64,000 bases of DNA from the NCBI RefSeq assembly GCF_042477335.2, contig NC_091256.1, positions 47,075,001 to 47,139,000 of the forward strand, written 5' to 3'. Shown here piece by piece: positions 46,020 through 56,650 of this stretch. Each line of letters begins with the position of its first letter. The stretch's first letter is position 1. Under the pieces are notes generated by a model. That model was not told the DNA's origin. It was given only the letters and a program-made list of their open reading frames with translations, and searched no databases. Source of the stretch: Ovis canadensis. Its lineage: Eukaryota; Chordata; Mammalia; Artiodactyla; Bovidae. The position numbers were made by a program, and so were the translations under genes.

Positions 46020-46255
46020 GATACACAAACTTTGGAGTCAGACAAGTCTAAGATTAAAGCCCTGATTTTGCCACTTAGAGTGATATATCACTTAGAGTGG
46101 GAAACCCACTTTAATTCCCCCAAGTCTCCATTTCCTTACCATTAATTGAAGGTTATCTACTTTACAGGAATTTTCAAATGGTTAAACTGAGATAATCTAA
46201 TCCTAGAAAAAGGGTTTGGATCATAGATGCTCAATGGGTGTTAGTTTCCTTTGTC
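46020..46255 (+). repeat. MIR SINE
   Basis: Sense MIR order: 'ctttggagtcagacaagtct', 'gccctgattttgccactta', 'aagtctccatttccttacc' and 'atagatgctcaatgggtgtt'. A local duplication of 'cacttagagtg' is inside. Confidence 0.58.
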
Positions 46256-46497
46256 TACTTCATCACTCCCCCATCAAAGAGGTAGACCACCTTACCTGAC
46301 AGCCACTTGCATTAATACTTAATCAACCAACCAGGATTCATTGAGGACCTAATTTATTCATGGCATTCTGGGAGACCCTAGAGTGGGATATGCCACCATG
46401 CTTTCTTCAAAAAGATGCCAATGGGCTTAGGGAATCTATATGAACAGAAGATTAAATAATAATAACAGAAGATATGGGTGTATCACTGCTGAAGTCA

Positions 46498-46631
46498 TAA
46501 AGTGGAAGTGTGGTAGTCACTCAGTCATGTCTGACTTTTTGTGATCCCATGGACTGTAGCCTGCCAGGCTCCTCTGTCCATAGAGTTCTCCAGGCAAGAA
46601 TACTGGAGTGGGTTGCCATTTCCCTTTCCTG
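46498..46631 (-). mobile_element. Bov-A-type SINE, 5' truncated
   Basis: It reads in reverse from 'gtagtcactcagtcatgtc' to 'gggttgccatttccctttcc'; the tRNA-like head is absent. At its 5' edge lies a 20-bp inverted repeat, TCCCTTTCC and GGAAAGGGA around TG (46621-46640), which is not part of the SINE consensus. Confidence 0.85.
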
Positions 46632-46640
46632 GGAAAGGGA

Positions 46641-47869
46641 ACAAAACTCACTCTGATTAATTGCCCTGTGACTGGTACTGCCATTCAGGAAGCGGAGTTC
46701 TGCAGACTTGAAGTGAAATGGGATGATTTCACAGAGGGAAAGGATTTGAGCAGGGCTTTGGAAAAGAAGGGTTGGATTTAGGCAACCTGTGAAGAGAGAG
46801 AGTTGCAGTTTATTCTGAGCAAACCCTTGAGATTCTTCCCTCTAGCGACCTTCATAAGACCTTGTTTTCTCTCAGGGAAGTGTTCAGCTCAAGGCAGGCT
46901 AAGTCAGCCACAAGAACACCACCAGTAAACACTGCTGTCTCCCACATCCTCCTCTCTGACAGCCTACCTCTTTGCCAGGCTTTCTCTCCTCCTTCCCGTA
47001 TCTCAACATGATACAAAACAGCCTTTCTTTTTTAGCTGAGATTATTTAGAAGCAGTGCCCATAATTACAGTAATCTTATCTCCTTTGAATTCACCGAAAT
47101 TACTCCTTTTCTTTATATCAGCACCATGGCTACATGACAGGCATTATTGGTAAGCTTTGTGTAATGGTGCAATGTTGTTTTTTTAAAGTGACATCTGCTC
47201 AAATGTTCTAATCTGCCTGACTCATTTGGTGGGAGCACGTCCAACAGACCAATGTGAATGGGTGGGGGTGGAGGATGCGGGAAGCAGGAAGCATTTAGAA
47301 GGATATTTCTTCAGTTTTTAAAATCAAGATTATGACTATTTCATTTCGTACAGAAGAGCAGTGGATATTCATTGTAGCAGTGGTCATGTCTAGTAATCTG
47401 AAACGGATCATGTCTCAGGATGGGTGAAGATGGTCATGCTTCTCATTTTGATTACCCTGATGATTCTCAGCCACATTTTCTTGTCCCCCACAACCTGGAG
47501 TTTCATCAGTTCATTTCCTTTCCTACTGTGCTCTCCTCAAATGAACCTCTTTGAGAGTCCATTGGTGTATCTTCCTGCTTTCAAAATCTGGCTTTCCTGT
47601 GTCCAGTGGCCTCCCTCTCTTTGGAATCCTTCTTCCAAGGGCATTCAGCAGCATGTGGTCTCTGTCCATTTGCTTACTACTTAGTCCATTTGCTAAGGGA
47701 TCCTATGTGCTAGGCCTCAGGGCCACAAGGGTGGGTAAGTCAGAACTCTGTCCCCAGAGAGCTCCCGGTCTTGTCAAGCCGTGATCAAGGGGAGCCCCAG
47801 GACACCAAAAGACTGAAACCGAAATCAGAGCATCAGAGAGGCGGTGACACTGAGCAGGAGGCAAAATGT
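46641..47869. other. Intergenic DNA
   Basis: No gene is recognised. The stretch at about 47050-47110 (an AT-rich homeodomain-like sequence with TAATTACAGTAATC) is unique and could be a conserved non-coding element. Frames at 47424-47784 show no domain. Confidence 0.4.
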
Positions 47870-48260
47870 TCATCTCTGCTTACAAACTTCCAACACCTCT
47901 CCGTGACTATTTCATAACATCCTCACTTTCCTGCCTGGGTTTCTAGGTCCTGCATAATCTACTCCCACCAGGTATACACACCCCATCTCTCTCCCTACCA
48001 TCACAAATCGTCTGCTCCTGATGGATTAGTCTGAAAAAAAAATAATAAATTGTACACTCCCTTATTTGTAACTCTGGGTCTTTGCTCACATTTTCTGTCT
48101 AAAACAAACTCTCTACCATCACCTCCACTAATAACACCAGCAACAGTTCTCGGACCTATGTCACCATCAGAGATCAACTCATTTCCTAATTCTTTGCGAA
48201 ACTTCTTCCAACCACACCAAGCATTTTAAGGCTTTTTCTTAACTCTCATTGTACTGAAGA
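47870..48260 (+). repeat. L2 LINE 3' region
   Basis: The order 'ttctaggtcctgcataatct', 'ggtctttgctcacattttct' and 'cattttaaggctttttctta' fits the L2 3' region. It is diverged and non-coding. Confidence 0.45.
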
Positions 48261-49012
48261 TATAAGTACAATTTAGATAACATGTGTAAAAATAATAGCT
48301 AAAAAATTACAATGCACAATGCAAATATAAAAGATTGCTGTTATCTTTAACTGGTAATAGAGCTTTTAATACCTTCACCAACATTAGCTGTATTTCTTTA
48401 TGCAAGTTGGCTCCTTAGCTGTAATATACAAAAAGCCTATCTTGACATAACAGGTATGTTGAAGGTTAATTAGTTATGTTGACATGCTATAAGATGTCTG
48501 ACTTGTGGTAGGCAGTTCTTAATGGAATGATGATAGTAGTAAGTGTGTTGTTTTTTTCCCAGACAGGATTAGTGTTTTTCCTTGTTCCTTTATTTTTCAG
48601 AAGGCTAGGACTGATGTACATTTGAGGATGGGAGAAGCAGAAAATTTGTCTTATGAAAGAAAAGTTATCGTAAGGATAAAATTAAACATCCTTCAGAGCT
48701 TTGCAACTTTCATCTCATAATTCAGAGAAGAATTAAAATACTGTAATGGTGATGACTCCCCATTTCCCATGTCACCACTTCTGGCAAGGATTCAATTGTT
48801 TGACCCTGACAGTCCCTTAGAGACTAAGGGATCATTGTTCTCTAGTGGACAATGTTTATTAGAATTGAAGGCATGCACCAGCTGAGGGAAGTAGAGATGA
48901 AGGAGAGGGGCAGGGTGGCAGCTGCCCTTTCTGGAAGGTAGTGACTTTCTGACCTTTAGAATTCAAAGCTTCTCCAGTACAGTGCCTGGATGCTGAGCCA
49001 TCAGCACAGAAT
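48261..49012. other. Intergenic DNA
   Basis: AT-rich at first, more GC-rich after 48880. No gene or repeat is recognised. Confidence 0.4.
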
Positions 49013-49858
49013 AGTGTTTGTAAACTGGAGTGATTTCACCCAGTCCTTCACCTCCACCCCACCCAGACGCATTTCACAATATCTGGAGACATTTTTGGTT
49101 ATCATAACTTGACAAGGATGGGCATTCTATGGCATCTAGTGGGTAGAGGCCAAGCAAGGAGCTAAACATCCTAAAATAACAAGACAGCATCCCACTAAGC
49201 CATAATTCCAAAAGATACAGGCACCCTAGTATTCACTGCCACACTATTTACAAGAGCCAGGACATGAAAGCAACCTAAATGCTCATCAGCAAAGGAGTGG
49301 ATAAAGAAGGTGGGGTACACGTATACAATGGAATATTACTCAGTAGTTAAAAAGAACAAAATTGTGCCATTCGCAGAGATGTGGACGGACATAGAGACTG
49401 TCACACAGAGTAAGTAAGTTAGAAAGAGAAAAATAAATACCATTAACGCATGTTTGTGGAATCTAGAAAAATGGTACAGATGAACCTATTTGCGAAGCAA
49501 GAGAGAGACACAGATGTAGAGAACAAATGTAAGGACGCTTTGGGGAAAGAAAGAGGTGGGATGAATTAGGTGACTGGTACTGACATATACACACTACTAT
49601 GTATAAATTAGATAACTAAGGAGAACCTGCTGTATACCACAGGGCACTCTACTCAGTGGTAACCACTCTGTGGTGACCTAAGTGGGAAGGAATTCCAAAA
49701 CAGAGGGAATATACGTGTACGTACAGCTGATTCATTTTGCTGTAGAGCAGAAACTAACCCAAAATTGTAAACAACTATCATCCAATAAAAATTTTAAAAA
49801 TTAAAAAAAAGAATTATCTGGCCCACAATGTCGATAGTGTGTCAGATGCAGAAACCCT
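49013..49858. mobile_element. MER5A-type hAT element interrupted by an L1 tail
   Basis: The left part (49013-49198) has 'atatctggagacatttttgg', 'catctagtgggtagaggcc' and 'gctaaacatcctaaaataac'. The right part (49811-49858) continues 'gaattatctggcccacaatg' and 'gtcgatagtg'. The two join in MER5A order around the L1 insertion. Confidence 0.72.
49199..49810 (+). mobile_element. Artiodactyl L1 3' end inserted in MER5A
   Basis: It includes the last ORF2 codons ('tacaatggaatattactcag', 'aaaattgtgccattcgcaga'), the block 'gtcacacagagtaagtaagt', the 3' UTR and an A tail. It is the most complete L1 tail in the window apart from the 35.4-kb element. Confidence 0.82.
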
Positions 49859-50060
49859 TCATTGAAAGCAATCGAAACCCACAGCTCTGAGATCTGCTAA
49901 TCCTGTGCCAAATGAGCTGAGCCCCAAACTACTTCTTCCCTTGTGTCTTCCCAGACTCGGGATCCAGAAATACCAAACTGGAATTAATAGCAATCAGTCA
50001 GCAAACCTTGAAGATCCAGAACAAATGTCACTTCCTCTATGAATCCCCCCCTAGATACAT

Positions 50061-50271
50061 TGTTGCTGTGTAGTCTCTGAGTCGTGTCTGACTCTTTGTG
50101 AGTCCAAGGACTGTAGCCTGCCAGGCTCCTCTGCCCATGGGATACTCCAGGCAAGAATACTGGAGTGGATTGCCATGCCTTCCTCCAGGGGATCTTCCTG
50201 ACTCAGGGATCGAACCCAAGTCTCCTGCATTGGCAGGAGAATTCTTTACCCCCGAGCCACCTGGAAAGCCC
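50061..50271 (-). mobile_element. Bov-tA SINE
   Basis: A complete reverse element from 'tgttgctgtgtagtctctg' to 'gagccacctggaaagcccc'. Weakly similar flanks (TAGATACAT and TTGATATAT) may be a decayed target duplication. Confidence 0.9.
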
Positions 50272-50556
50272 CTTGATATATGGGACAGTGTTTGACCACC
50301 TTATTAGCAGCTGAGGGTTTTTAAGACAACAAGTTGATTCTAGAAGATGGAAGAACTTAAAAACCAAACATTATGATGAAGAAATCTGGAGAGTAACAAC
50401 AGCAAGAAGCCACTACCACCTGAGAACTGGAAAGATGAAGAAAGGAAGCAGTGTTTCTAGAGCCCAGGAGCCAGTGACAGCTGGGATCTCAGACACACAG
50501 AATGGCTGCATTGAGACAGAAGCAGACAGGGGAAAAGTATTCCAGTTGCTCCCTTC
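50272..50556. other. Unique or viral internal sequence
   Basis: It lies next to a retroviral leader on the minus strand and could include a short internal part of that provirus. No gag-like frame is recognised. Confidence 0.3.
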
Positions 50557-51200
50557 CTTCTGACACCATTTACCACAGACTGGGACTCAAACCCATGTGC
50601 TAGGACTTGAACCCAGCCAAAAGCCAGTTTAGGACTTAAATCCACACAGTTGGGACTCAAACCCAGTCAAAACCATTCTTGGGACTTGAATCCACGTGGC
50701 TGGGACTCAAACCCAGCCAAAACCCACAGTACCTGGTTTCAGGATCTAATGAAGCTCAGGTTCTTGATGTCTCATTGCAGAAATAATTCAGTGAGAGACA
50801 AAGGGATAGGTAAGAAGTGGGTTTATTCAGATACAGAGAGAAGCACAGTCCACAGACAGTGTGAGCCATTGCAAAGGGCGAATGTGGCTGCAGAAGGTAG
50901 CGTGGCTAGTTTTTATAGGCTGGGCAACTTCATATGTTAGTGAGTGGGAGGATTATCCCAACTTTTGGGGAAGGGACAGAGATTTCCGGGATTTGGGCCG
51001 CCACCTACTCCTTGGTCTTTTAACAGTGCCTTGGAACTGTCATGGCACCTCTGGATGTGCCATTTCGCTTGCTGATTGAGGATCAAGGTCTAGTCTTACC
51101 TGCCATCTTGGTCCCATTTGATTCCAATTGGTCTGTGTTGTGTCCTTGGGCTATGTCATTCTTTCAGAAATTGTGCCCTGCCCCTTTCCCTCCTGTTACA
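50557..51200 (-). mobile_element. Endogenous retrovirus LTR with leader, minus strand
   Basis: Read on the minus strand, the LTR begins TGTAACAGGAGGG (51200) and ends near TTATTTCTGCA (about 50776), and has an AATAAA signal (complement near 50820). A leader with tandem repeats follows, to a possible primer-binding-type sequence TGGTGTCAGAAG (complement at 50557-50568). No viral protein frame remains. It is an old remnant. The primer-binding assignment is inference. Confidence 0.62.
50581..50714. repeat. About 50-bp tandem repeat in a retroviral leader
   Basis: Six copies of the motif WRGGACTYRAAYCC start at 50581, 50601, 50630, 50651, 50680 and 50701. Alternating 20-21 and 29-base steps give a unit of about 50 bp with two motifs per unit. 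On the minus strand the motif reads GGRTTYRAGTCCYW, close to the tRNA B box (GGTTCGANTCC). Confidence 0.85.
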
Positions 51201-51373
51201 AAAGTACCATGGCAACATCGTGGTTTAGGGACATCTTTTGGGCATGTGAAAATTTATGGAACATCTCAAATCAACTTGCCTGAGCAGATATTTATTTGTT
51301 TCATCCCTATCTTCAAAAGTTTCAGTCAGTAATAACAGTATCAGTAGAGAAAGGGGGTAAAAAAATGACAAGG

Positions 51374-51701
51374 ATTCCCTGGTGGCTCAGTAGCAAACGA
51401 TGTGTCTAACCAAAGCAGGAGACAAAGATTCAAATCCTGATCTGGGAAGATCCCACGTGCCTTGGAGCCACTAAACCTGTGCACAACTATTGAGCCTATG
51501 AGCTAGGGCCAAGCAGCTGCAGCCACTGAGGTCTGTGAGCCCTAGAGCCTGTGCTCCACAACAAGGGAAGCCACTGCAATGAGAAACCTGTGTGCCACAG
51601 CTAGAGGGTAACCCTTTTTGCTGCAACTCGAGCAAAGTCCACACAGCAACAAAGACCCAGAACAGCCAAAAAGTAATCAATCCATTGATTTTTAAAATTA
51701 C
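51374..51701 (+). mobile_element. CHR-2-type SINE
   Basis: The head 'attccctggtggctcagtag' and body 'caacaagggaagccactgca' followed by 'tgagaaacctg' are those of CHR-2. A near-perfect duplication flanks it: AAAATGACAAGG (51362-51373) and AAAATGACAAAGG (51702-51714). Confidence 0.9.
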
Positions 51702-51715
51702 AAAATGACAAAGGG

Positions 51716-51909
51716 AATGGTGTTTCTCCAATTTTAGGATGGCAACGAAACCACCTGGAGCACTTGTTAAAACAGATTCCTAGACCCTAGACTCAGAGGT
51801 TCCAATTCAGTATATCTGGGGTGGGGCCTGTGATTCTGCATTTCTAACATGCTCCCAGGTGGTGCTGATGCTGCTGGTCCAGCCACTACACTTCCAGTAC
51901 CATTACTGT
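51716..51909 (+). mobile_element. MER5/MER20-type hAT element
   Basis: The order 'accacctggagcacttgtta', 'aacagattcctagaccc', 'atatctggggtggggcctgt', 'gcatttctaacatgctccc' and 'gatgctgctggtccagcca' is that of a MER5B/MER20-like non-autonomous element. It has no transposase. Confidence 0.7.
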
Positions 51910-53399
51910 AGAATATAATGTCCAAAGGGTAGAGAAAAGTTGATGAAAACTGTCCAGTTATCTTAGATAAAGATGTGGAGGCTTTTAAAAACTACATGGT
52001 TAAACGTGTGACAAGGTTAGTCACATTCCTGCAGTAGAAGGATACAGTAGGAAAAAAAAAAAACAGAAATTGAGTGGCTTGAATAAAAGACCTATGCGAC
52101 TAGTTTAAAGGGGGATTCTTGAGCTTACAAAGGTCTTACAAACACTGGGAGTGCTGGGGAGAATGGCTGCCAGTCTGCCATCAGCTTATCCACTAGCCAA
52201 CTCAACTAAACATGCGGAGAGGCACTCTTACAATTTTGCAACTGCCTTGGTCCCTGCTGAGGAGCGTGTCCCGACTGGGGGTGGGGTAGAGACTTGGGGA
52301 CACTTTAGACCCCCTTCCAATCCATCACAAACAGATAATATAATATAAGCTAAAAAAAAAAAAATAGAGAGAGAGGGAATGTTCTCACATTTGAGCACAA
52401 TTTCGATGCAAGTCTCCTAGCCGACCCTTCTCCAGCTACATTACTATCTGGAGTACTTCCTACACAGAAATACTGATGCTCCACTGCCTAGGAGCGTGGG
52501 TTAAAATCTCCTCTCTCCCCAAACCCCCACCCCCCACAGTCATGTAATCCACTTCTGTGAAGTATGTGTGAGATTTCACACAGACAGCAGGGCAGGATAA
52601 GTGATCTGGAAATAAATTATTGGCTGTCTAAACATAGACACTGACTGTAGATATTGACAGAGCTGAACCCAAAACCTCCTTCCTCCTCCTTTCTTCTCCT
52701 AGTTCTTCTTCTTCCTCCTTTATTTTTCATTCTCTGTGCATTTCCAGCTCCCACCCTCCATCTCCACCCCTTTCAACAATCAGTGGGCTTTTCTGCAGGC
52801 TTTAAGTTCACCCTGAGCACATCCCTCTCTTCTGGACTAAATTGGCAGAACTCAAAGATGCGGACAGCACCCTCCTTTCATAACTGGGTCTCTGCTGGGC
52901 CTTTTCTCTTAACTAATCTGATTGGCCTGTAAGGATTGGGTCATCTGTGCCCAAGGGGCCCCTTCACACAGTCTCTGGGTCTGAGTGACCCAATCAGAGG
53001 ATTCGGACCAGGGACCAGCTTCCTGGCCTGCTTTATCTGTAAGCCAGCTTCCTGGAATCTTTCTACCGGTTCCAAGATTGAGACTGCACAGTGACAGGCT
53101 TGCGCATCATGTGTAAAGATGGATCGTTCCTCCTCAATTGCCCCAGAGTAAGACTTTCTAAAGTGTTTATTTTGAGAGTTTTCAGGCCTTATCTCCACTT
53201 CTTCAAAAAACAAAGCCCATCACAGAAAATCTTATCTCTAACTTAGAATCTGGGAATTCTGAGGTCAGTTTTCTGAAATTCCTCTCTTTTTTGTCATATG
53301 ATCTACCTGCCAAACATACTGTCATACTTCTGGGCCCAGAGCTCTGTCTAGAATCATCTGGAGATGTCCCTGGGATTGCTGAGGCAGTTGGGTGGCTCT

Positions 53400-53401
<2 letters not shown>
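51910..53401. other. Intergenic DNA
   Basis: A tracts lie at 52052-52064 and 52352-52364. More GC-rich at 52650-53100. The frame at 52654-52932 (92 codons) is leucine- and proline-rich with no domain. No gene can be supported. Confidence 0.4.
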
Positions 53402-53449
<48 letters not shown>

Positions 53450-53458
53450 CGCTCGCTC
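53402..53458. repeat. (CT)n microsatellite with (GCTC)3 end
   Basis: An almost pure CT run to about 53446 is followed by GCTC units. Serine/leucine and arginine/glutamate frames over it are low-complexity artefacts. Confidence 0.93.
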
Positions 53459-53612
53459 CACCTGGCTCCCAAGTCTTTTCTCCGTGTGGCCTCTCCACAA
53501 GTGCTCTTCACATGGGCTCTGCAGCAGGAAAGCTGGGCTTCTTACGCGATGGTGAATGACTTCCAAAAGTGAGGGTTCCAAGAGAGAAAAAGTAGAGGCT
53601 TTAAGTCCTCTT

Positions 53613-53808
53613 GGGCTTACCAGGTGATTCAGCTGGTAAAGAATCCGCCTGCAGTGCAGGAGACCTGGGTTCGATCCCTGGGTTGGGAAGATCCCCTGGA
53701 GAAAGGTATGGTTACCCACTCCAGTATTCTGGCCTGAATAATTCCATGGACTGTATAGTCCATGGCGTCACAAAGAGCTGGACATAACTGAGCGACTGTC
53801 ACTTTCAG
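53613..53808 (+). mobile_element. Bov-tA SINE
   Basis: A complete sense element ('gggcttaccaggtgattcag' to 'gcgactgtcactttcag'). The 8-bp duplication GTCCTCTT lies at 53605-53612 and 53809-53816. The B-box-like GGTTCGATCCC is intact. Confidence 0.93.
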
Positions 53809-53816
53809 GTCCTCTT

Positions 53817-55031
53817 AATGGTTAGGCCTAGAACTGGAGCAGAGTCACTTCTGCCTCTTCCTCTTGGTTAAGATGATCCCAGCCCAGATTCCATGTGGGA
53901 GGGGGTTACACAAGAGCACCCAGCATCAGGAGGTATGGGTAACTGGGGGACCCTCCTTTGAAACTAGCTATCATAGCTGGAGATACCACGATGCTAAAAT
54001 CTCCAACTCTGATGAGGACTGTGAAGGGTCATTGATGTCTGTGCTCTCTTCATCTTTCTTGGGCACACTGCAAGATTCAACTTTCCAGCCTCCTTTGAAA
54101 TTAGGTGTGGCTCCGTCAATGAGTTTGGTGCAATAGAATACATGTGGAAGTACCTACTTCTAGGCCTGGGCTACCTGAATGTCCCAATAGGTTTCAGATC
54201 TATTAATGGTTCCTGCCTGTACCAATCTTGACCAGGAAGATTGCAAAATGACGGATTTCCATCTTCAACATTTCCTCCAGACAGAGCTCAGCCTTTCTGT
54301 AGGCAAGAACCCTCCCTTCTCATCCATTGATTTACTTGTTTACCTACCTATTGATTATTATATGATTTTCTTATTGTCTTTAATTGTTTTAATGTTTAAA
54401 TTATCCCAGATTTGGTCAATGAGAGCCCCTTCAAGTAGGATCCTCTGTCTTTTGTGTGTGTTTTAGCTTCCTTAATTTCTAACATAACAAAATATCTCAT
54501 TTTCTACCTACCCTACCCTAGCCCTGGGATTTGCCATTTCTCTGAGGAGACTTGATTCCTTTTATTGGGAAATAGTGTTAAGAAACCAAGATGACCTAAT
54601 TACTATGAATGTTGTCAGGGATGATTTTGCTTCTAGATCCTTGCTGTGGATAAAGCTATAAAATATATGAATAATTATATACACACACATACAAACATGT
54701 ACTCAAATGCACATACAGTATATTTATGCATACATAAACATAGTTTAGAAATAATGAGTTCACACAGACAATATTAAATATTAAATGTAGTCCACCCTAA
54801 AAGGTTTTTTCTTACCTGTTCCCATTCCATATATGTGCCTTCTCCATAATGAGATATCTGTATCCCAACAAAATATATATATTTACTCATTTCCTTAATC
54901 CTAGAATACATCTGAAGTAGATTCTGAATTTCTTCAAAATACTATCAGGTTCATATATTTCAGTTCGCTTTCAATGTTTGGGTTTTTTCCTTTCTCATTT
55001 TTGCTGATTTAACTAATGCATATTTTCTACA
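53817..55031. other. Intergenic DNA
   Basis: AT-rich after 54350, with an AC/ATAC-type tract near 54680. No gene is recognised. Confidence 0.4.
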
Positions 55032-55504
55032 CAGTCTGCCCCCTGTATCTACAGTTTCCACATTCATGGATTCAAACAAGCACAGATTGAAAACTCAAAA
55101 AAACACCACAAAGTTCCAAAAAGCAAAACTTGGATTTGCCACATGCTGGCAACTATTAACACAACATTTACATTGTATTTATAACTATTTTATAGCTTTT
55201 ATATTGTATTAGGTATCATTAAGTAATCTGAGGTTGTTCAGTGGCTAAACTGTGTCTGACTTTTTGCGACCTCATGGGCTACAGCACACCAGGCTTCCCT
55301 TGTCCTTCACTATCTCCTGGCATTTGCTCAGATTCATTTCAATTGAGTTCATTATCTAGAGACAATTTAAATTCCACAGAAGGATGTACACAGGTTGTAT
55401 ACAAATACTACACTATTTTATATAAAGCACTTGAGCGTCCATGGATTTTGATGTCTGTAGCATGGTCCTGGAGCCAATCTGCTGTGGATACTAAGGGACA
55501 ATTG
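55032..55504 (+). mobile_element. MER2-type (Tigger/mariner) transposon, interrupted
   Basis: The ends CAGTCTGCCCCCTGTATC (55032) and GGATACTAAGGGACAATTG (to 55504) are degraded terminal inverted repeats. TA follows the right end, as expected for mariner-type insertion. The inside matches MER2 ('gttccaaaaagcaaaacttg', 'aacatttacattgtatttat'). It is split by a BovB tail at 55233-55350. It encodes no transposase. Confidence 0.8.
55233..55350 (-). mobile_element. BovB 3' tail fragment inside MER2
   Basis: 'gtgtctgactttttgcgacc', 'acagcacaccaggcttccc' and 'tatctcctggcatttgctca' are the reverse 3' tail of BovB. The MER2 flanks TAATCTGAG and TTATCTAGA form a decayed target duplication. Confidence 0.82.
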
Positions 55505-55774
55505 TATATATTTTAAATATGCAGTACATAAACATGCTTCCAAAAGGCAAAAATAAACAAAAAGGTGTTTTTATTCTCTAAGAATAATTTGTATGCAACT
55601 CCCTTCCATATCCTTTCCATCTCATTTCCCTTCCAACATCCCTTGCAGGTAGCCAGCTTTATTGTTTTCTTGCTTATTCTTCCCATGTTTCTTCTTGTAA
55701 AAATAAACAACTATATGCATAAGTTCTTTTTTTAATTTCCTCCTCTTTTTTACACAAAGGGCAATATACTATAT

Positions 55775-56215
55775 GTGTTCTTTTGTACTTACCTTTCTGT
55801 CACTTAACACAGTCTCCTGGTAATCACTGCTCAATACTTTCACAGAGACTTTTCTTATGTCATTATTTTTTTACAACCATGTAGCATTCTCTTTTGGGAA
55901 TGTACAATTGTTTATTCAATCTCCTATTCTGGGATATTTAGGTAGTTCCAAAATTTTACAGTATAAACAATGCTGCAATAAATAACCTTTAACACAAATA
56001 ACAATATATTTTATTGTTAGAAGTATATCCTCAAGGTAGATCCTAGGGTCAAAGGGTTAATACTAACATTTACAATTCACACCTGTTTTGTAACGTTTTA
56101 CATTTTCATCAGCAATGTATGAAAATGTTTCTTTCTCCAGCCTCACTGATATAATTTGTAAAGCTAATGAACTTTTGCCACTTTTGATGGATAGAAAATA
56201 GCATCTCATCTATAG
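55775..56215 (-). repeat. Old L1 (L1M-type) fragment
   Basis: The reverse L1 order is readable: 'ttctgtcacttaacacagtc', 'caaccatgtagcattctctt', 'acaatgctgcaataaataac' and 'ttttcatcagcaatgtatga'. Confidence 0.68.
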
Positions 56216-56520
56216 CCAGTGTGTAATTTTTCTGAGAGTGAAAAGACGCAACTCACAAAAGAAACAGGAATACCATCTAAGCGAACTAGAACGCACAAGG
56301 AGGCTATTAAAATTCTTAACTAAAAGAGGTTGACTTAGGCTGGGGTGTGAATTTTAGAACTGGCCATATCCAGAGCCATACTTTGAAAGCTGAGACCTAT
56401 GCATGACATGATTTGCCCATTGGCAAGCCCATCCATGTGCCTCAAATGGGGTTGTTTCTTTCCACAACTACACTCTCAAATTTCTAATGATGTTTTCATT
56501 TAATTCTTTAAAATCTATAA

Positions 56521-56650
56521 TCAGTTCAGTTTAGTCGTTCAGTCATATCCGACTCTTTGCAACCCCATGGACTGCAGCACACCAGGCCTCCCTATCCTTC
56601 ACCAACTCCTGGAGCTTGCTCAAACTCATGTCCATCAGGTCGATGTTGCC
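56521..56650 (-). mobile_element. BovB 3' tail fragment
   Basis: It starts 'tcagttcagtttagtcgttc' and continues 'agcacaccaggcctccctat' to 'catgtccatcaggtcgatgt'. It is only about 130 bp of the 3' end, strongly 5' truncated. Confidence 0.88.

Noticed and set aside
50581..50714. CRISPR-like regular repeats
   Set aside because: Spacers are short and themselves repeated, the host is a mammal, and the array lies beside a retroviral LTR.
53203..53719. Frames rich in Ser/Leu and Arg/Glu over the CT repeat
   Set aside because: Low-complexity translation of (CT)n plus part of a Bov-tA.
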